Source: Sphaerosporella brunnea
Lineage: Eukaryota > Ascomycota > Pezizomycetes > Pezizales > Pyronemataceae
Assembly (NCBI GenBank): GCA_008704415.1
Contig: VXIS01000173.1
Coordinates: 1-64,000 of the forward strand
DNA: 64,000 nucleotides
Reading direction: 5' to 3'
The position numbers and the translations under genes are program-made. Position 1 is the stretch's first letter. Each line of letters begins with the position of its first letter. Shown here in pieces: positions 1 through 10,841 of the stretch. Below the pieces are notes generated by a model. That model worked only from the letters and a program-made list of their open reading frames with translations, did not search any database and was not told the origin of the DNA.

Positions 1-482
1 ATCAAAGCTAAGAAGCTACTCTACAAGACTGTGTATCCCACGAAGCAAAATTTGCACCTTCCTAGTAGGGTTATGGTTAGTTAGGGATATGAGCAGAACG
101 GCCGTTTTTGCAGACTTAGTGGTGGCAATACCGAGACCCTACTTGGACAGCTCGGTATGGGGAAGTGAAGGACTGCCAACAACGATAACTGTGAGGCTCT
201 AAGTGCAGGAACGGGAACTGACCTCAAGAGGTCAGTTTCTTGCCTCTCGCACTCGAGCTCACCTTGCCATGAATCGACATAACGAATAGGGGTTGATGAA
301 TACGGTTCGATGAGGTGACTATCGTCATTTCAAGGCGCGGCTTTCACAAACGCTGTGCCACTATCCATAACTATATAGAGCAAACAGAGCCTCAAATGCG
401 GTAGTGCCGCGGTGGCTTTCGTGGTGGCTTTCACTGTGGCGCAACGCGGAAAGATAGTGAGTGATTAGCTGTGATGCGGGGC

Positions 483-760
483 GCATTCCGGAGCGGAGCC
501 GTGGAGGAGCTTTAGCGACGATACTGCGGAGCGAGCTCTAGCATTCCGGAGCGGCGCCATTGAGGAGCTTTAGCGACGATATTGCGGAACGACTACGCAG
601 CTCTAGGATCTGGAGCGGAGCCATAATGCAGTTGGTGTGGCGTTTTTCGGTGGCGTGTTACGCCTAAATTTCCGATCGGCGGATTTTGGAGTGAAGCGAC
701 TGCACATCTCTATCATTCTGGAGCGGAGCCGTGGAGGAGCTATAGCGACGACACTGAATG
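483..760. repeat. Short direct repeats of about 58-65 bp
   Basis: Two adjacent units (483-540 and 541-605) share the core GGAGCGG(A/C)GCC, then GAGGAGCTTTAGCGACGAT. A partial unit lies near 606-625 and another at about 713-756. No coding frame is convincing in 1-767, and the rest of that stretch shows nothing I recognise. The mirror copy is at 46867-47144. Confidence 0.7.
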
Positions 761-767
761 AAAGCAA

Positions 768-856
768 CTGCGCCGTGTTTCACACATACTCCTTGACTGC
801 AACGTACGTATGACTTTACATTAAGTGGCGCTGTACTAATGACTGGTCACCACACG
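768..856. repeat. Outer copy of an 89-bp inverted repeat
   Basis: Nearly the same sequence occurs inverted at 19349-19439, about 18.5 kb away in the same arm. It starts CTGCGCCGTGTTTCACA and ends CTGGTCACCACAC. It may be two solo copies of a dispersed repeat or the termini of a larger element; no clear target-site duplication is visible outside the pair. Confidence 0.65.
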
Positions 857-914
857 GATGTTCACTCGTTTGTCTTCATAAGCCAGTTGTGCCTGTGCTG
901 AGGGTCTTCCATTA

Positions 915-1640
915 GGGAGGTTCTGCTGGAAATTTTGCACGAGAACTGTAACCACAGCAACGGGCCTGAAACAGCAAAGCGCGGACAAGGGGAATTCACC
1001 CAGTGGTTTTAACCACCGTGCAAAGCAGTATCCCTGTCCTTTGCTTGCACGATGATCGTGCAAAAATTAGCGTGCACGTAGAAGTGTAAACAAACGCTCT
1101 GATTGGCTGTTGCGGACGTACCTATAAATTTTTATTCCACTCTCACGGCTTCACAATTCCACCCAAAGTTGAGAACATAGACCTGAACTCCGCCACCCTC
1201 ACCACAATTATTCTTGCCGCCTTTGAAGCCGCCGAAAGCCCACTGCCGCAACTTTTGATGCATAGACAGCGTCGCATACACTACCTAGCAACATTACTTT
1301 CCTGACCGACTCGTGTCGTCAAAGACTATACATTGAAAAGACACATTGCGTACAATCCTGCAGAAGGAGGTATTTATATCATTGAACTGTCAAATTCGCT
1401 GCTTCATTGCGCCATCTGCCCGCTCCCTGGCACTCTTTCCGCTGTTCATGTCGATGTTCTGGTGTTCGCTGTAAGCGAATTTTGATATCGCTTAGTTGTG
1501 TCATGGCGCGCTTAGTTATCATCGTGCAAGTTCTCGTGCAGAGAAGTGCCAGAACCTCTCTTTCGCCGTGAACGAGCCAAACCCATTTTGTACCCCTGTT
1601 GCGTGCACGTTCTCGTGCAAAATTTTTAGCAGAACCTCCC
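915..1640. mobile_element. TA-flanked MITE, 726 bp
   Basis: Terminal inverted repeats start GGGAGGTTCTGCT and extend about 40 bp with few mismatches, to the GCACGAGAAC motif. The element is bounded by TA at 913-914 and 1641-1642, the target duplication typical of Tc1/mariner elements. Inside are further inverted copies of the GCACGAGAAC motif (near 1047 and 1520-1540) but no transposase. Its short ORFs are not believable genes. Mirror copy 45987-46712. Confidence 0.8.
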
Positions 1641-1799
1641 TATTAGGCCTCCCTATTTTGGTATGCGACTTGAACTTGGATTCCTGCGACTTCAACCTTA
1701 TCGGCAGGCCAGGCCAGAGGTCATTGGGGGCCAGTGGGCGCGAGGACTTTTGCAATGGCTATCATCACCATCCGGTGCTCATGCTTATCGCTCAAATTA

Positions 1800-1914
1800 C
1801 CGTATTATCCCGGTAATAAGGCAATGTGGCTAAGTGACTTTGCCAAGAGGCTGAGTAACTTCCCCACAGAGCGCAGTGACTTTGCCACATTGCCTTAGTA
1901 CCGAGATAATACGG
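1800..1914. mobile_element. Palindromic MITE, 115 bp, family P1
   Basis: The element starts CCGTATTATCCCGG and ends as its near inverse, with TA at 1798-1799 and 1915-1916. The interior repeats an AGTGACTT(T/C)GCCA-like motif several times. A second copy of the same length lies at 5889-6003. It is noncoding. Mirror copy 45713-45827. Confidence 0.85.
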
Positions 1915-2187
1915 TATTGGTGTGGCGCGGTGCTCTCGATCAGGCCTAGTCACTTTACTAGCGATCATTTTAAGGACACCTCTTTACACGGGGCCGTTTC
2001 AGCCTTTTCCGGTCGGCGCCTATTAGGCTGCGCTGATCATGAAATATCATTCAGCTTTACCCCATCTGACTCAGAGCGTGCATATTGCCAACAGTACTAT
2101 CTATAGAAAACATCCGCCTTACGTCGCGGGTTCGGTTTTATAACCTGTGGTTTCTGTCCACCACCAGTCTAGATACGCGAAAGAATC

Positions 2188-4233
2188 ATGTCGAGCGACC
2201 AGGACTTCCCCAAGACTTCTCAACCGGAATCTCACAAAGAGCGCGTGTTGCGGCCACCGACGCAGAACGGGAACCCCCGAACTGGCAATTCTAGGCATAT
2301 ATCCACCCTCCCGATCCTAACGATGCCAATATGCCATGCTTATCTAACTGTCATCAAGGCCGAATTCCGCGCAGTCACAGTCGAGGCGGGAGTTTAGTTT
2401 GCAGATCCCCAAAAGCTCGCTAGCACCGAAGCCCCCCATCGCGCGGCGGCCGAAACCACCCACAAACACGGGAAGCACCGGGCAGCCGAAGACCCCGCCG
2501 GCACCGAAGCTTGCCGGCATATCGCGACCATCCTCTCCCCCAAACATCCAGTCGCCGTCTACAAACGTTACTGAATACGGGAACCCACCCCGTCCAAACG
2601 CGCCTAAGACCACGAGCCCGCCGGGACCGAGACCGGCTAGTGCGTTCGCCTCCTCCCGGCAATGGGACTCGAAGCGCCCTCATATGCCTATGCCCAAGAA
2701 CTCACTGGCGCTGAAGCCTCCCAGCACATCACGATCACGCTCGACCCCGAGCATATCTGTAGCCAGTGTGGGGCAACAAGGTCTCAGCACGCCCAGCCCC
2801 GTGCCTCAACCGAAGTCTCCCCGTACATTACGACTATCTCTCATCCCAACGTCCGTCGACAACAACCAACTACGAAAATTTCTCGGGGGACTAGAATACG
2901 AGTCGCAGCCCCCGAAAGAGAATATCCTTGCTCTATCTCTAGCACCTTTTGTTGACTGGCTGGTGGCAACTGTTTCGTTTTCTCAGGAGCCGTTGATCTT
3001 TCTCCGGTGTACTACTGGCCGGAGCTTGTCGTTGCCGCTTCCCCCTGAGCTGGGCGGAAGTACCATCAATGTCGACTGCGACTTTTATGGAATTACTCCC
3101 CTCTACCATCCTCCCTCAAAACCTACCTACGAGTAAGTCAAGTAACCATCCTTGCATTGGGTATAGACTCAATGAGCCCAACAGCGTGATTGCCGTCTCC
3201 GGACTTTCTTCACACGCATTCGGATCATGGAAATCGCCTCAAAACTCTCATGTGATGTGGTTGCGGGATATTTTACAGTTAGATTTTCCCGATTTCAGGG
3301 TGCTTACATGGGGCTATGAATCCGATTTACGAGACGGTACGAACGACAGCACCATTGCCGACTTCTCACGGCAACTTTTGACCGCTGTGCACACCGCACG
3401 AGATGACGATAGCGAGGTATCAGTAACAGAAACTTGACAATGTAGCTGAAGCAACTGACGACGAACACAGGGGAAAACGCGGCCGGTAGTCTTTGTAGGG
3501 CATGACCTTGGCGGTCTGATCATCAAACATGTGAGTACAGCGTTCAGATGAAAAGCCATGCTTTTGATTATCGCCGAATTCTGCTGGTCACATGGTTTTT
3601 GTCCCCCCGTTAGTATCACTTGTTTTTTTTAACCAAGTGGGGCCGGACAGGCATTGGTAGAGGCCGCACAAGGAAGCTCTGAGGACGATCAGGCCATCAT
3701 GCGCTGTTGCGTTGGAATTTTTCTGTTCGGAGTCCCCAATCGTGGTCTCAACAACGGATATCTGTTGTCGTTGGTAAAGGGCAGAAAGAACGAGGCTTTG
3801 GTGCAAAACCTGATGGAGAGCTCAGCGCTGCTAAACAACCTCCACATCGCCTTCCAGCGCAGCTATAAGAGCAGTCTGAAATACTGTTTTGTTGCATCCT
3901 TCTTCGAGACTCGAGATACAAACACTGTTGTGGCAGGTGGCCAGTTCCACGCTGCAATGTACAACCTTGCTGACGGATACATACAAGGAATTGCCGGATG
4001 GCTCCTGGAGTCGATCGGGGGAACCGATTCGCGTGGTTACGCGAGAGTCGGCTACAGGCTTCGCGCCGGAAGAAGAGGCCCATAACCAGATAGCCATCGT
4101 TGCGGACCATTCCAAACTTGTGCAGTTCAAAGGTCGCGACGATGCAAACTACTTGCACGTTCGGGCGAAACTGAAGGAAATGGTGAGAAGGACCCCAAAG
4201 ATCCTTCAGATGCGCACAGGAGATGGTATATAA
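2188..4233 (+). CDS. SesB-like alpha/beta hydrolase, spliced (left-arm copy)
   Basis: The C-terminal half matches the fungal esterase/lipase-like domain that forms the N-terminal effector of many NLR proteins (SesB family): VIAVSGLSSHAFGSWKS, then MWLRDIL, LTWGY, VVFVGHDLGGLIIKHALVEA, then FGVPNRGL and a SWSRSGEPIRVV segment. Exons supported by frame and splice signals are 2405-3132, 3185-3416, 3471-3530, 3651-3926 and 3988-4233. The donors at 3133, 3417 and 3531 are good; the one at 3927 (GTTGTG) is weak. The first exon (ATG 2188, joining 2405) is uncertain. The N-terminal 200 residues are proline/serine rich and contain two copies of a PK(S/N)SLA(P/L)KPP motif. The nucleophile elbow reads GHDLGG, not the usual GHSxGG, so catalysis is doubtful. 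No NACHT or repeat domain follows. Family assignment is good; full gene structure is inferred. Confidence 0.75.
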
Positions 4234-4689
4234 ATTCATAGAGAGTGGAATATGGCAGTTTCTGCTCAGATATCGGAAATCTTCCACGGATTTGGGAACT
4301 TGGGAGGTTCCAAAATCAAGGGCCCTCACACGCCCGCTTTTACCCAAAGTGGTTGGCATTCAGTTTTGACATTTAGATCGGTCGTCTTCTCCCTTACTTT
4401 TTTTTCAGTGGGGGCAGCGTAAAATCAACAATGCCTGAGCAACAAATACCCGAAATCTTCCACAAGTAATACAATAACCCGTCCATAACTCTATTCGAAA
4501 ACCTGTTACCGTGTTGGACATTTGACTCTGTTAGCACCAAGTTTTTTATATAAGGATTTCTGTACGCGCGCATATGATGAAGATTTGTAACACAGAATTG
4601 TCCTCCTATGCCGGACTGCGCTGTGTTTCTACGCTTTTCTCCGGGCGATGTACTCTTGTGGAGCGGTGAACTGTCACACAACTATTTAC
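4234..4689. other. Intergenic stretch, nothing recognised
   Basis: This stretch lies between the hydrolase stop codon and a retroposon tail. A 95-codon reading frame on the minus strand (4394-4681) has no family resemblance I can see, and no initiation or splice context makes it convincing. Confidence 0.5.
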
Positions 4690-4813
4690 TCAGGCCCCAG
4701 TAGTAGGCTCTGTTCCTAAGGGGTAGCACAGTCTCTCTTTTCTATATATGCCATGGCCGCAAGCGGCCGAATGCAATATGATTGAAACAAAACAAAACAA
4801 AACAAAACAATTT
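4690..4813 (+). mobile_element. LINE-type 3' tail fragment
   Basis: It contains AGGCCCCAGTAGTAGG, GGGGTAGCACAGTCTCT and GGCCGCAAGCGGCCGAATG and ends in repeated AAAAC. The same blocks occur at the 3' end of the LINE relics at 7740-9560 and 56735-57300. Only the 3' end is present, so it is a severely 5'-truncated insertion. It lies tail to tail with the retroposon at 4831-5666. Confidence 0.7.
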
Positions 4814-4830
4814 ACTCACTAATTCTCACT

Positions 4831-5666
4831 CGTTTTGTTTGTTTTAATCATAATGTATTCGGCCGCTTGCGGCCATGACATATAGATAACATAGAATCAT
4901 CGCTGCCCCTAGGCTCAGAGTCCTATTGTGGGGTCTGCTCCTCCAAAGGAAATAATGTAAAAAGAGTGAATCGAAAACCCAAAAAGCCTCCTCCAACCCT
5001 TCAGTGAAAGTGATCCCTATATCAACTTGACGTGCTCCCTCCCCGATCGGCCCACTACCATGTGCATTCCTCCGCCCATATGCACGCCCGCTTCTAACGC
5101 CCGAAAGATCTCAAACATCGCTGTGCCCTCGATGTCGGGGATATTTCACCCTCTGGAACGTGGTCTCTTTGCTGCCTAAGAACATGATCCCCACACTACA
5201 ATCGGCCCCGCTCGGGGCACCGGAAGAGTCCAAGTTACCGGCGACTGCGATTTGTGGGGGTTAGGTGCCTCTGCCTACCCACAGAGGGGGCCCCACTTTG
5301 CCGGGTTGCGGACTTAGGTCGATTGGTATACGCGCACACGCTCAGGAGTTATCGCTCGCTCGCTTCGCACGATATAGTTCCGTTCCGTCTCGATGGGGGG
5401 CTCACTGCAAGCGCTATCGCCTTGCTAACTGGCGTTAAACGTTCATTCCGAGCGGACTATCGGCTGAGGTTAATACTGAGTGGTAGCAAGCGAATCGCGG
5501 GGGCAAATGAGTTGTTGAATCGAAGCCGTACACTCTACCTCGCCTGGTAGAGCGGACACACACACCACAAAAACATCGTGAAGCCAAAGTGTGCCGGTTT
5601 TTCGGTGTGCCAACGCACAGGCTTGGCATTTCCGGGCAGTTAGTGTGGTTGTCGAAGGTGTGTGTG
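4831..5666 (-). mobile_element. Non-autonomous retroposon copy A (SINE-like), 836 bp
   Basis: The element is flanked by a 13-bp target-site duplication, AATTCTCACTCGT, at 4818-4830 and 5667-5679. On the minus strand it starts CACACACACCTTCGACAACC and ends with the GGCCGCAAGCGGCC block, TTAAAAC and a short A-rich tail. Its last 150 bp resemble the LINE 3' end, while its 5' part does not match LINE coding sequence. A TTCGATTC stretch about 150 bp from its start resembles a pol III B box, but no clear A box was seen. Copy B is at 8603-9359. Confidence 0.82.
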
Positions 5667-5888
5667 AATTCTCACTCGTACAAACCAGTACTATGATGTT
5701 ATCCATCCAGCAACACAACACCCAACTCGCACAACCTCGACTACCACTATATACCACGTACCTAAAGGTATTGCCGCTGCTATTCGCTTTCTTGAGCATT
5801 GAGGCACGAGTGATGTACCACATGGTGTAAGGCACTTTAAACCTAGAACTTTGCTGATTTGAAGTTACTTGAAATACACTAATGTGTA

Positions 5889-6003
5889 CCGTATTATCCC
5901 GGTAATAAGGCAATGTGGCTAAGTGACTTCGCCAGGAGGCTGAGTGACTTCCCCACAGAGCGCAGTGACTTTGCCACATTGCCTTAGTACCGAGATAATA
6001 CGG
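5889..6003. mobile_element. Palindromic MITE, 115 bp, family P1 (second copy)
   Basis: The termini and length are the same as the copy at 1800-1914, with TA at 5887-5888 and 6004-6005. Only a few bases differ, so both moved recently. Mirror copy 41624-41738. Confidence 0.85.
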
Positions 6004-6039
6004 TAGGTGAGTGTGCATCAAGAAAACGATGCGGGATGG

Positions 6040-6472
6040 TGAAAGTTAATTTCTAAAGACTCGCGCGCGGGCGATGCTGTATCTAATTTTTATTTACAGC
6101 AGCAGAGCCATTACAGTGCCGGCGTTGTTGGTCGTCCAGCGCCCATAGTAAACTCCCTCGGGGTATCCAAATAGCTCAGGACCTCGATCTTCTTTCTATT
6201 GGTAGGCCGGCACCGGGTGCTTTTCACAGGGGCATCGCGCCGCATCTTCCGGTGTTTGTCCGCTACCGGCACCATTTTTGGACCGTACCAGGGAGCCTGC
6301 TCAGGATGCCGCTCACCACCCGCGCCCCGCCTTTCGATCATCATTAAAGTTGTGTAAAAACCCAAATTGTGACCGCGACGTCCAATCCCACCAATAGAAA
6401 ACCCTCGACACCCGCAACCTTACCACCCCCACCCCTCCGGCCCGCGTTGCTTAAGAGACGATACGGTATTCT
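6040..6472. mobile_element. Partial MITE related to 18092-18664
   Basis: The right terminus matches the longer element at 18092-18664 (GCGTTGCTTAAGAGACGATACGG followed by TA, given here as parts GCGTTGCTTAA and GACGATACGG). The interior shares a coding-like minus-strand stretch with residues RKKIE, then DTPREFTMG. The left terminus is missing or diverged. The RKKIE-L-Y-L pattern faintly recalls the DNA-binding start of fungal pogo/Fot1 transposases, but this is weak. Confidence 0.55.
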
Positions 6473-6479
6473 TTTGGTT

Positions 6480-7640
6480 ATCGTGCAACGGCACCACGCG
6501 TGCCGACGCATAGGTGCCTAGAGGCCATGCGCGCGATACGGCAAAGTTACAGGGCGCCGAGGGGACAATGAGACAGGGCGGCCGAGTGCCAAGGGCACTA
6601 CGAGACAGGCTACCAGTGCGCCGAGACACCGAAGCGGTTGTAGAGGCTCCGTAGACGCCGTAGCCGCCTGCTCGGATGGCTCCACACCACCTTCGGCAGC
6701 CTAGCAACCTTATCGGGGATCCCCTCAGGCCAGACTCAAAGGCGGTGCCGGTGGGGGGCTCCGTGTGTGGTGGTGCGATTCCGGTTGTCAGTTGGAGGCT
6801 GCGATCATCCTCAACTCTCGCGATGGCCATGATCAGGCCGACCGGTGGATTGCCGGTGCGCATGCGCACGCATATACGCCTGTGCAGGAGAGCCTGGATT
6901 CCGGTTTGCAACCAAATCTGACTCAAACTCTGACATGCCCATACCGTGAACTCCCACCACTGGCGCGGTAGAGTGGTTTGAAAACCTCACCGCCGTGCGG
7001 TCTGTATTCGCACTGGTATCGCGAGATCACGGTCACGGTGGAGTGGAACATCGCCACCCGAATCTCGAGTTTCGTCATTCCGCGGTTGGCTGCCCCTCCT
7101 TTGGCTCCCGTTGGTGTCAGGGTCCACCACTGCCGGTCGCCGGCGCGGCAGTTGCTCAGGGTCAACGCCAGCAACTACGCTAAGTGAGAGATGTCACCAC
7201 GCAGTATCAGCCTCGGTCCTCGCTCAGACTCCTGTCGCCCCATTCCACACCATGTATGGTAGAACCCAATCGCCGAGGCATTGACACCTCATTGAGTATG
7301 GTAAAATCCAAGCGCGTACGGCATAGGCATGCTGCCTCGTTGGGCGGTAATACCAGGAACCGGTCACGGTGGTGCACGGTATTTAGGCGTACTTCCTCCT
7401 CGGGTTCTCCTAGGCACAGTGAGGCTGGGGGACGTAGGCATCGGGACCCAAGAGATCTCACGGATTTCCGGGCCCCTGGCGGCTAGGCATCGGGCTGGCA
7501 CGCATCTCTGGGGGTACGGCTGGTAGGCATCCCGTCGCCATGTCCTCCCCGGCAGTGTCCTGGCGCACACCGCCATCTAGACGCCGTGGCGCCTCTGCAT
7601 ATCGGCCTTTTAGCCGCTATTGCCACTTAACGCGTCGTGC
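6480..7640. repeat. Possible degenerate minisatellite
   Basis: Phrases of the type TAGGCATCG, GGTAGA, CACGGTGG and GCCGAG recur at about 40-66 bp spacing, especially 7270-7530. No unit is well conserved. Open frames of 60-168 codons on both strands here look like by-products of this composition, not genes. Confidence 0.35.
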
Positions 7641-7739
7641 CTCTACCTGGCACCTTACGTTTTGCCGTGCGCTGCCTGCTCCCTGTGCTGTGTCGTTTGA
7701 TTGCCGCGATAATTCTCAGTGCGGGTGGAAGCAATGTTA

Positions 7740-9560
7740 CCCCTAGGCTCGAGTCCTACTGTGGGGCCTGCACTTCCAAAGGAAAAGTAATCAAGGGAAG
7801 TCGCACCAGATATGAGTGCACACAAAGGAGATTCGTGACCAAACGTAAGGAAAGAAAGACAGGGTCAGTAAACAAATTTAGGCCTTGGACGGCCACATCC
7901 CAACTTTGGTACTGTCCAAGAAGGCCATTACCGCCTCTGTACTGTGTTCGTAAGACAACAAAACCTTAATAGATGTATTCATCGTTTGCCTCTTTTGCCA
8001 GTCCTTTGGGGCTGCCGCCACTGCATTCCACATTACTGCCTGCTCTTTGCGTCAGCGGGCACAGAACTTGAAAAGGTGCTGCCTCGTCTGGACTGGTTTC
8101 GCTGTGCAGAACCAGCATTTATCGTCATCGCGCCTTCCGGTTCTATGCAGATAGGGGGCCGTGGGTGCCATATTGAGCTTGAGTTGGAAGAAGCGGACTG
8201 CGAGCGTCTTTTTGAGCTTTCGAGCGATCAGGTTGGCCTTCTTTGATCGTCGATAGTACAACTTAGGCTGGCAGTATTGGAGTAACCATGCTTCCTATCC
8301 GTGGCCTTCGTCGCTGTGACGCGTCTAGAGCTGTCGCCGATTGCTTCTTTGGCGAATTGGACTGCCAATTCGTTCCCTGGTATGTCCTGGTGGCCCGGGG
8401 CCCATCGGAATTCGGTTGTCCAGCCCTCGGAGTCGAGAGCTCGGCCTCGGCACTGACGATCTTACGTTAGCATCCACTGTCCGGGGCGAGGCTTACCATC
8501 TTTAATCCTATGGATGGCTGTTTGGGCGTCGGTAAAGATTCGTACGATGGCGTTCGAGCCGTTGTCGCCTTGCGGTAGAAATCTGAGTGCTAAATCGAGC
8601 TTTTTTTTGTTTTAATCATATTGCATTTGGCCGCTTGCGGCCATGGCATGTAAGATACAGAATCATTGCCGCCCGGGTCCTACTCTGGGGTCCGCTCCTC
8701 CGAAGGAAAAGAAACAAGGAAATCGTTCGGTGAAAAGAGTGAATCGAAAACCCAAGGCCTCCTCCAACCCTTCAGTGAAAGTAATCCCTATATCGACTTG
8801 ACGTGCTCCCTTCCCGACCTACCCACAGCCATGTGCATTCCTCCGCCCGTATGCACGCCCGCTTCTAACGTCCGAAATGGAACGCCTTCGCTGCCTAAAA
8901 CCATGATCCCACACGACCATCAAGACCAGTCGGTGCGCCGGAGGAGTCCAAGTTACCGGCAGTCAAGTGTGGTGGTGCCTCTGCCTACCCGCAGAAGGGG
9001 CCCCTGTTACGGGTTGCGGGCTTGGGTCGATCGTATCGCTCGCAGGCTTCGCACGATATAGTTCCGTTCCGTCTCGATGGGAGAGCTCACTGCAAGCGCT
9101 ACCGCCTTGCTAACTGGCGTTAAACGTTCATTCCGACGAGTAGCCGTGAGGACTATCGGCTGAGGTCAATACTAAGTGGTAGCAGGCGAATCGCGGGCGC
9201 AAATGAGTTGTTGAATCGAAGCCGTACACTCTACCTCGCCTGGTAGAGCGGACACACACACCACAAAAACATCGTGAAGCCAAAGTGTGCGGGGTTTTCG
9301 GTGTGCCAACGCACAGGCTTGGCATTTCCGGGCGGTTAGTGTGGTTGTCGAGGGTGTGTGTGCTAAATCGAGCTTGAAAGCAATGCCAAAGAGCTCGGCG
9401 TCGTATACCTCCTTGTTATTTCCACGATATGCCGACTTGCTAGCCCATCTGTTGATATGGACGTTGGTGACAGCTGCGTCTATCCTTGCCTCATTTTCAG
9501 CTTCAATTACGACGCACCCTCGCGGCGTCGGAGCAGAGGTGGCTCATTACCAATCACTCG
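7740..9560 (-). pseudogene. 5'-truncated Tad1-like LINE, RNase H and C-terminus
   Basis: Reading the minus strand: an RNase H start with VYDAELFGIAF (near 9380-9420), IFTDAQTAIHRI (near 8500), an APGHQDIPGNELAVQFAKEA-like block, APTAPYLHRTG, a zinc-knuckle-like C-W-F-C segment (8052-8261), and a last segment ending FLDSTKVGMWPSK before a stop and 3' UTR. The order is that of the C-terminal third of Tad1-clade LINE ORF2. The reading frame is broken by a stop, and a retroposon (8603-9359) sits in the middle of RNase H. No reverse transcriptase domain is left. Mirror copy 38067-39887. Confidence 0.82.
8603..9359 (-). mobile_element. Non-autonomous retroposon copy B (SINE-like), 757 bp
   Basis: It is flanked by a 16-bp target-site duplication, GTGCTAAATCGAGCTT, at 8587-8602 and 9360-9375. 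Ends and internal blocks match copy A (4831-5666): CACACACACC start, GGCCGCAAGCGGCC near the 3' end, ATGATTAAAAC and an A tail. Removing the element and one duplication restores the RNase H frame of the LINE relic, so the insertion is younger than that LINE. Mirror copy 38268-39024. Confidence 0.88.
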
Positions 9561-10099
9561 CACATCACATGACTTGCTGAGTCAACCCCAACTTCATCCA
9601 ATCTTCCCCTTTCCACCGCCTTTCCTAGGGATCGAATCTTTCGCCTCGCTTGCGTAGGTTATACGTTCGTGACTGTAAGATTTCTAAGGTTTCGCCCAAA
9701 AACACCGCGATCTAATACCGCTCAAAAAAGACTCAAAAAATAGCTTTCTCGTGACATTTTTAAATGCGGATCACTCGTTTTCTTTAGCTTTGCTATGGCT
9801 TTGCTATAGTTTGACGTAATCTTGGGTAACTTTACGTATTTAACTGAAATTGTACCGTACGAAAAAATGCCCTGAAGTTTACGCGAAAATGAAAGGGCAA
9901 CGAAATCACGTGCAGCACGTGACTAGATTACTCGTCTCCTTAGCCATCAACGCCCACACCCCTTAGTCATCAACGCCGTGTACGTTACGCAAACGATCCC
10001 TACGTTGCGCGAGGTACCGATGCTAACGGGTTCTTTGTAAAGACTTTTATCGTTACGCGAGGTACTTTTCACCAATCTACATCCTATTGAGCGCGCTCC
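9561..10099. other. Intergenic stretch, nothing recognised
   Basis: A moderately AT-rich stretch with short repeated phrases such as GCGCGAGGTAC. No credible reading frame, RNA gene or mobile-element end was found. Confidence 0.5.
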
Positions 10100-10795
10100 A
10101 ACACACACTGTGGTCTCCTTGTTGCCGGCTTGCCTGCCGAGAGGCCTACAGTTTTGGTGTCTGCTATGCTTGCCTTGCCCCCCTTCAACAACTGAACACT
10201 GCCTACGGGTATTTCCTTGTTGCTGGCGGAGCGAAAAGCAGATGGAAATGCTGTATATGAATGGGGAGCCGGTAGTGAAAGGCCTGGGGCTCTAGATCCC
10301 AAGTATAAATGGTATTACTGGATTGATGACTCGGGTAATAATACCTCTGGCCATTGGGAGTCAATGACAAAGGTGGGCTTCCGGCGGCGCCAAAACGGTC
10401 TGGCAAAAAAGGAAAATTTCCAAAAGCCGAAGGCAATGGACCCTATACCTGATAAAACCCCCTTTTCAAAGGATAACCGTTCTTTGAAAATCAATTGTTC
10501 TCTTGTGGATGTTTTCGGCAAAACAACCAGCTTCGATAAAGAGAACACAATTTTCCGGGAATTTTCGCAGCCTTTTCCTGAGGTGAAAGATGCCCGTTGG
10601 CTGTTGAAATGAGTTTGACTGGTCCAAAGAATGCTCCGTCATCTGGTTCGGAAGTCCGAGCGGTCAACTAGTTGCCGTTGCTGCACATCTCCGTGCCTAT
10701 CAACCGGACTGGAAAAAAGCATCAGAATGCTTGATTTTGCAGGATGGAGAAAATTCTATGGAGGAACAAGGCGCAGAGGACACATTTAGCTTTTA
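10100..10795 (+). pseudogene. Unrecognised broken reading frame (left-arm copy)
   Basis: Two overlapping frames give WYYWIDDSGNNTSGHWESM, then SLKINCSLVDVFGKTTSFDKE and a C-terminus ending DTFSF at about 10795. The frames switch near 10370, and this copy has an extra base near 10438 and one missing near 10657 compared with the right arm (36830-37410). The composition looks protein-like but I know no family. SLKINCS is also found inside the MITE at 20851-21271, so this could be transposon derived. Confidence 0.35.
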
Positions 10796-10841
10796 GGGTT
10801 ATCACGCCCGTGATTTTCTCTAGCGCAGCATCCTAGCAATA

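Noticed and set aside
1..500. Telomere or subtelomere at the left edge
   Set aside because: No TTAGGG-type repeat is present in either orientation at the edge or at the palindrome centre.
4831..5666. A tRNA gene within the retroposon
   Set aside because: A TTCGATTC stretch resembles a B box, but no acceptor stem or anticodon arm can be folded around it by eye.
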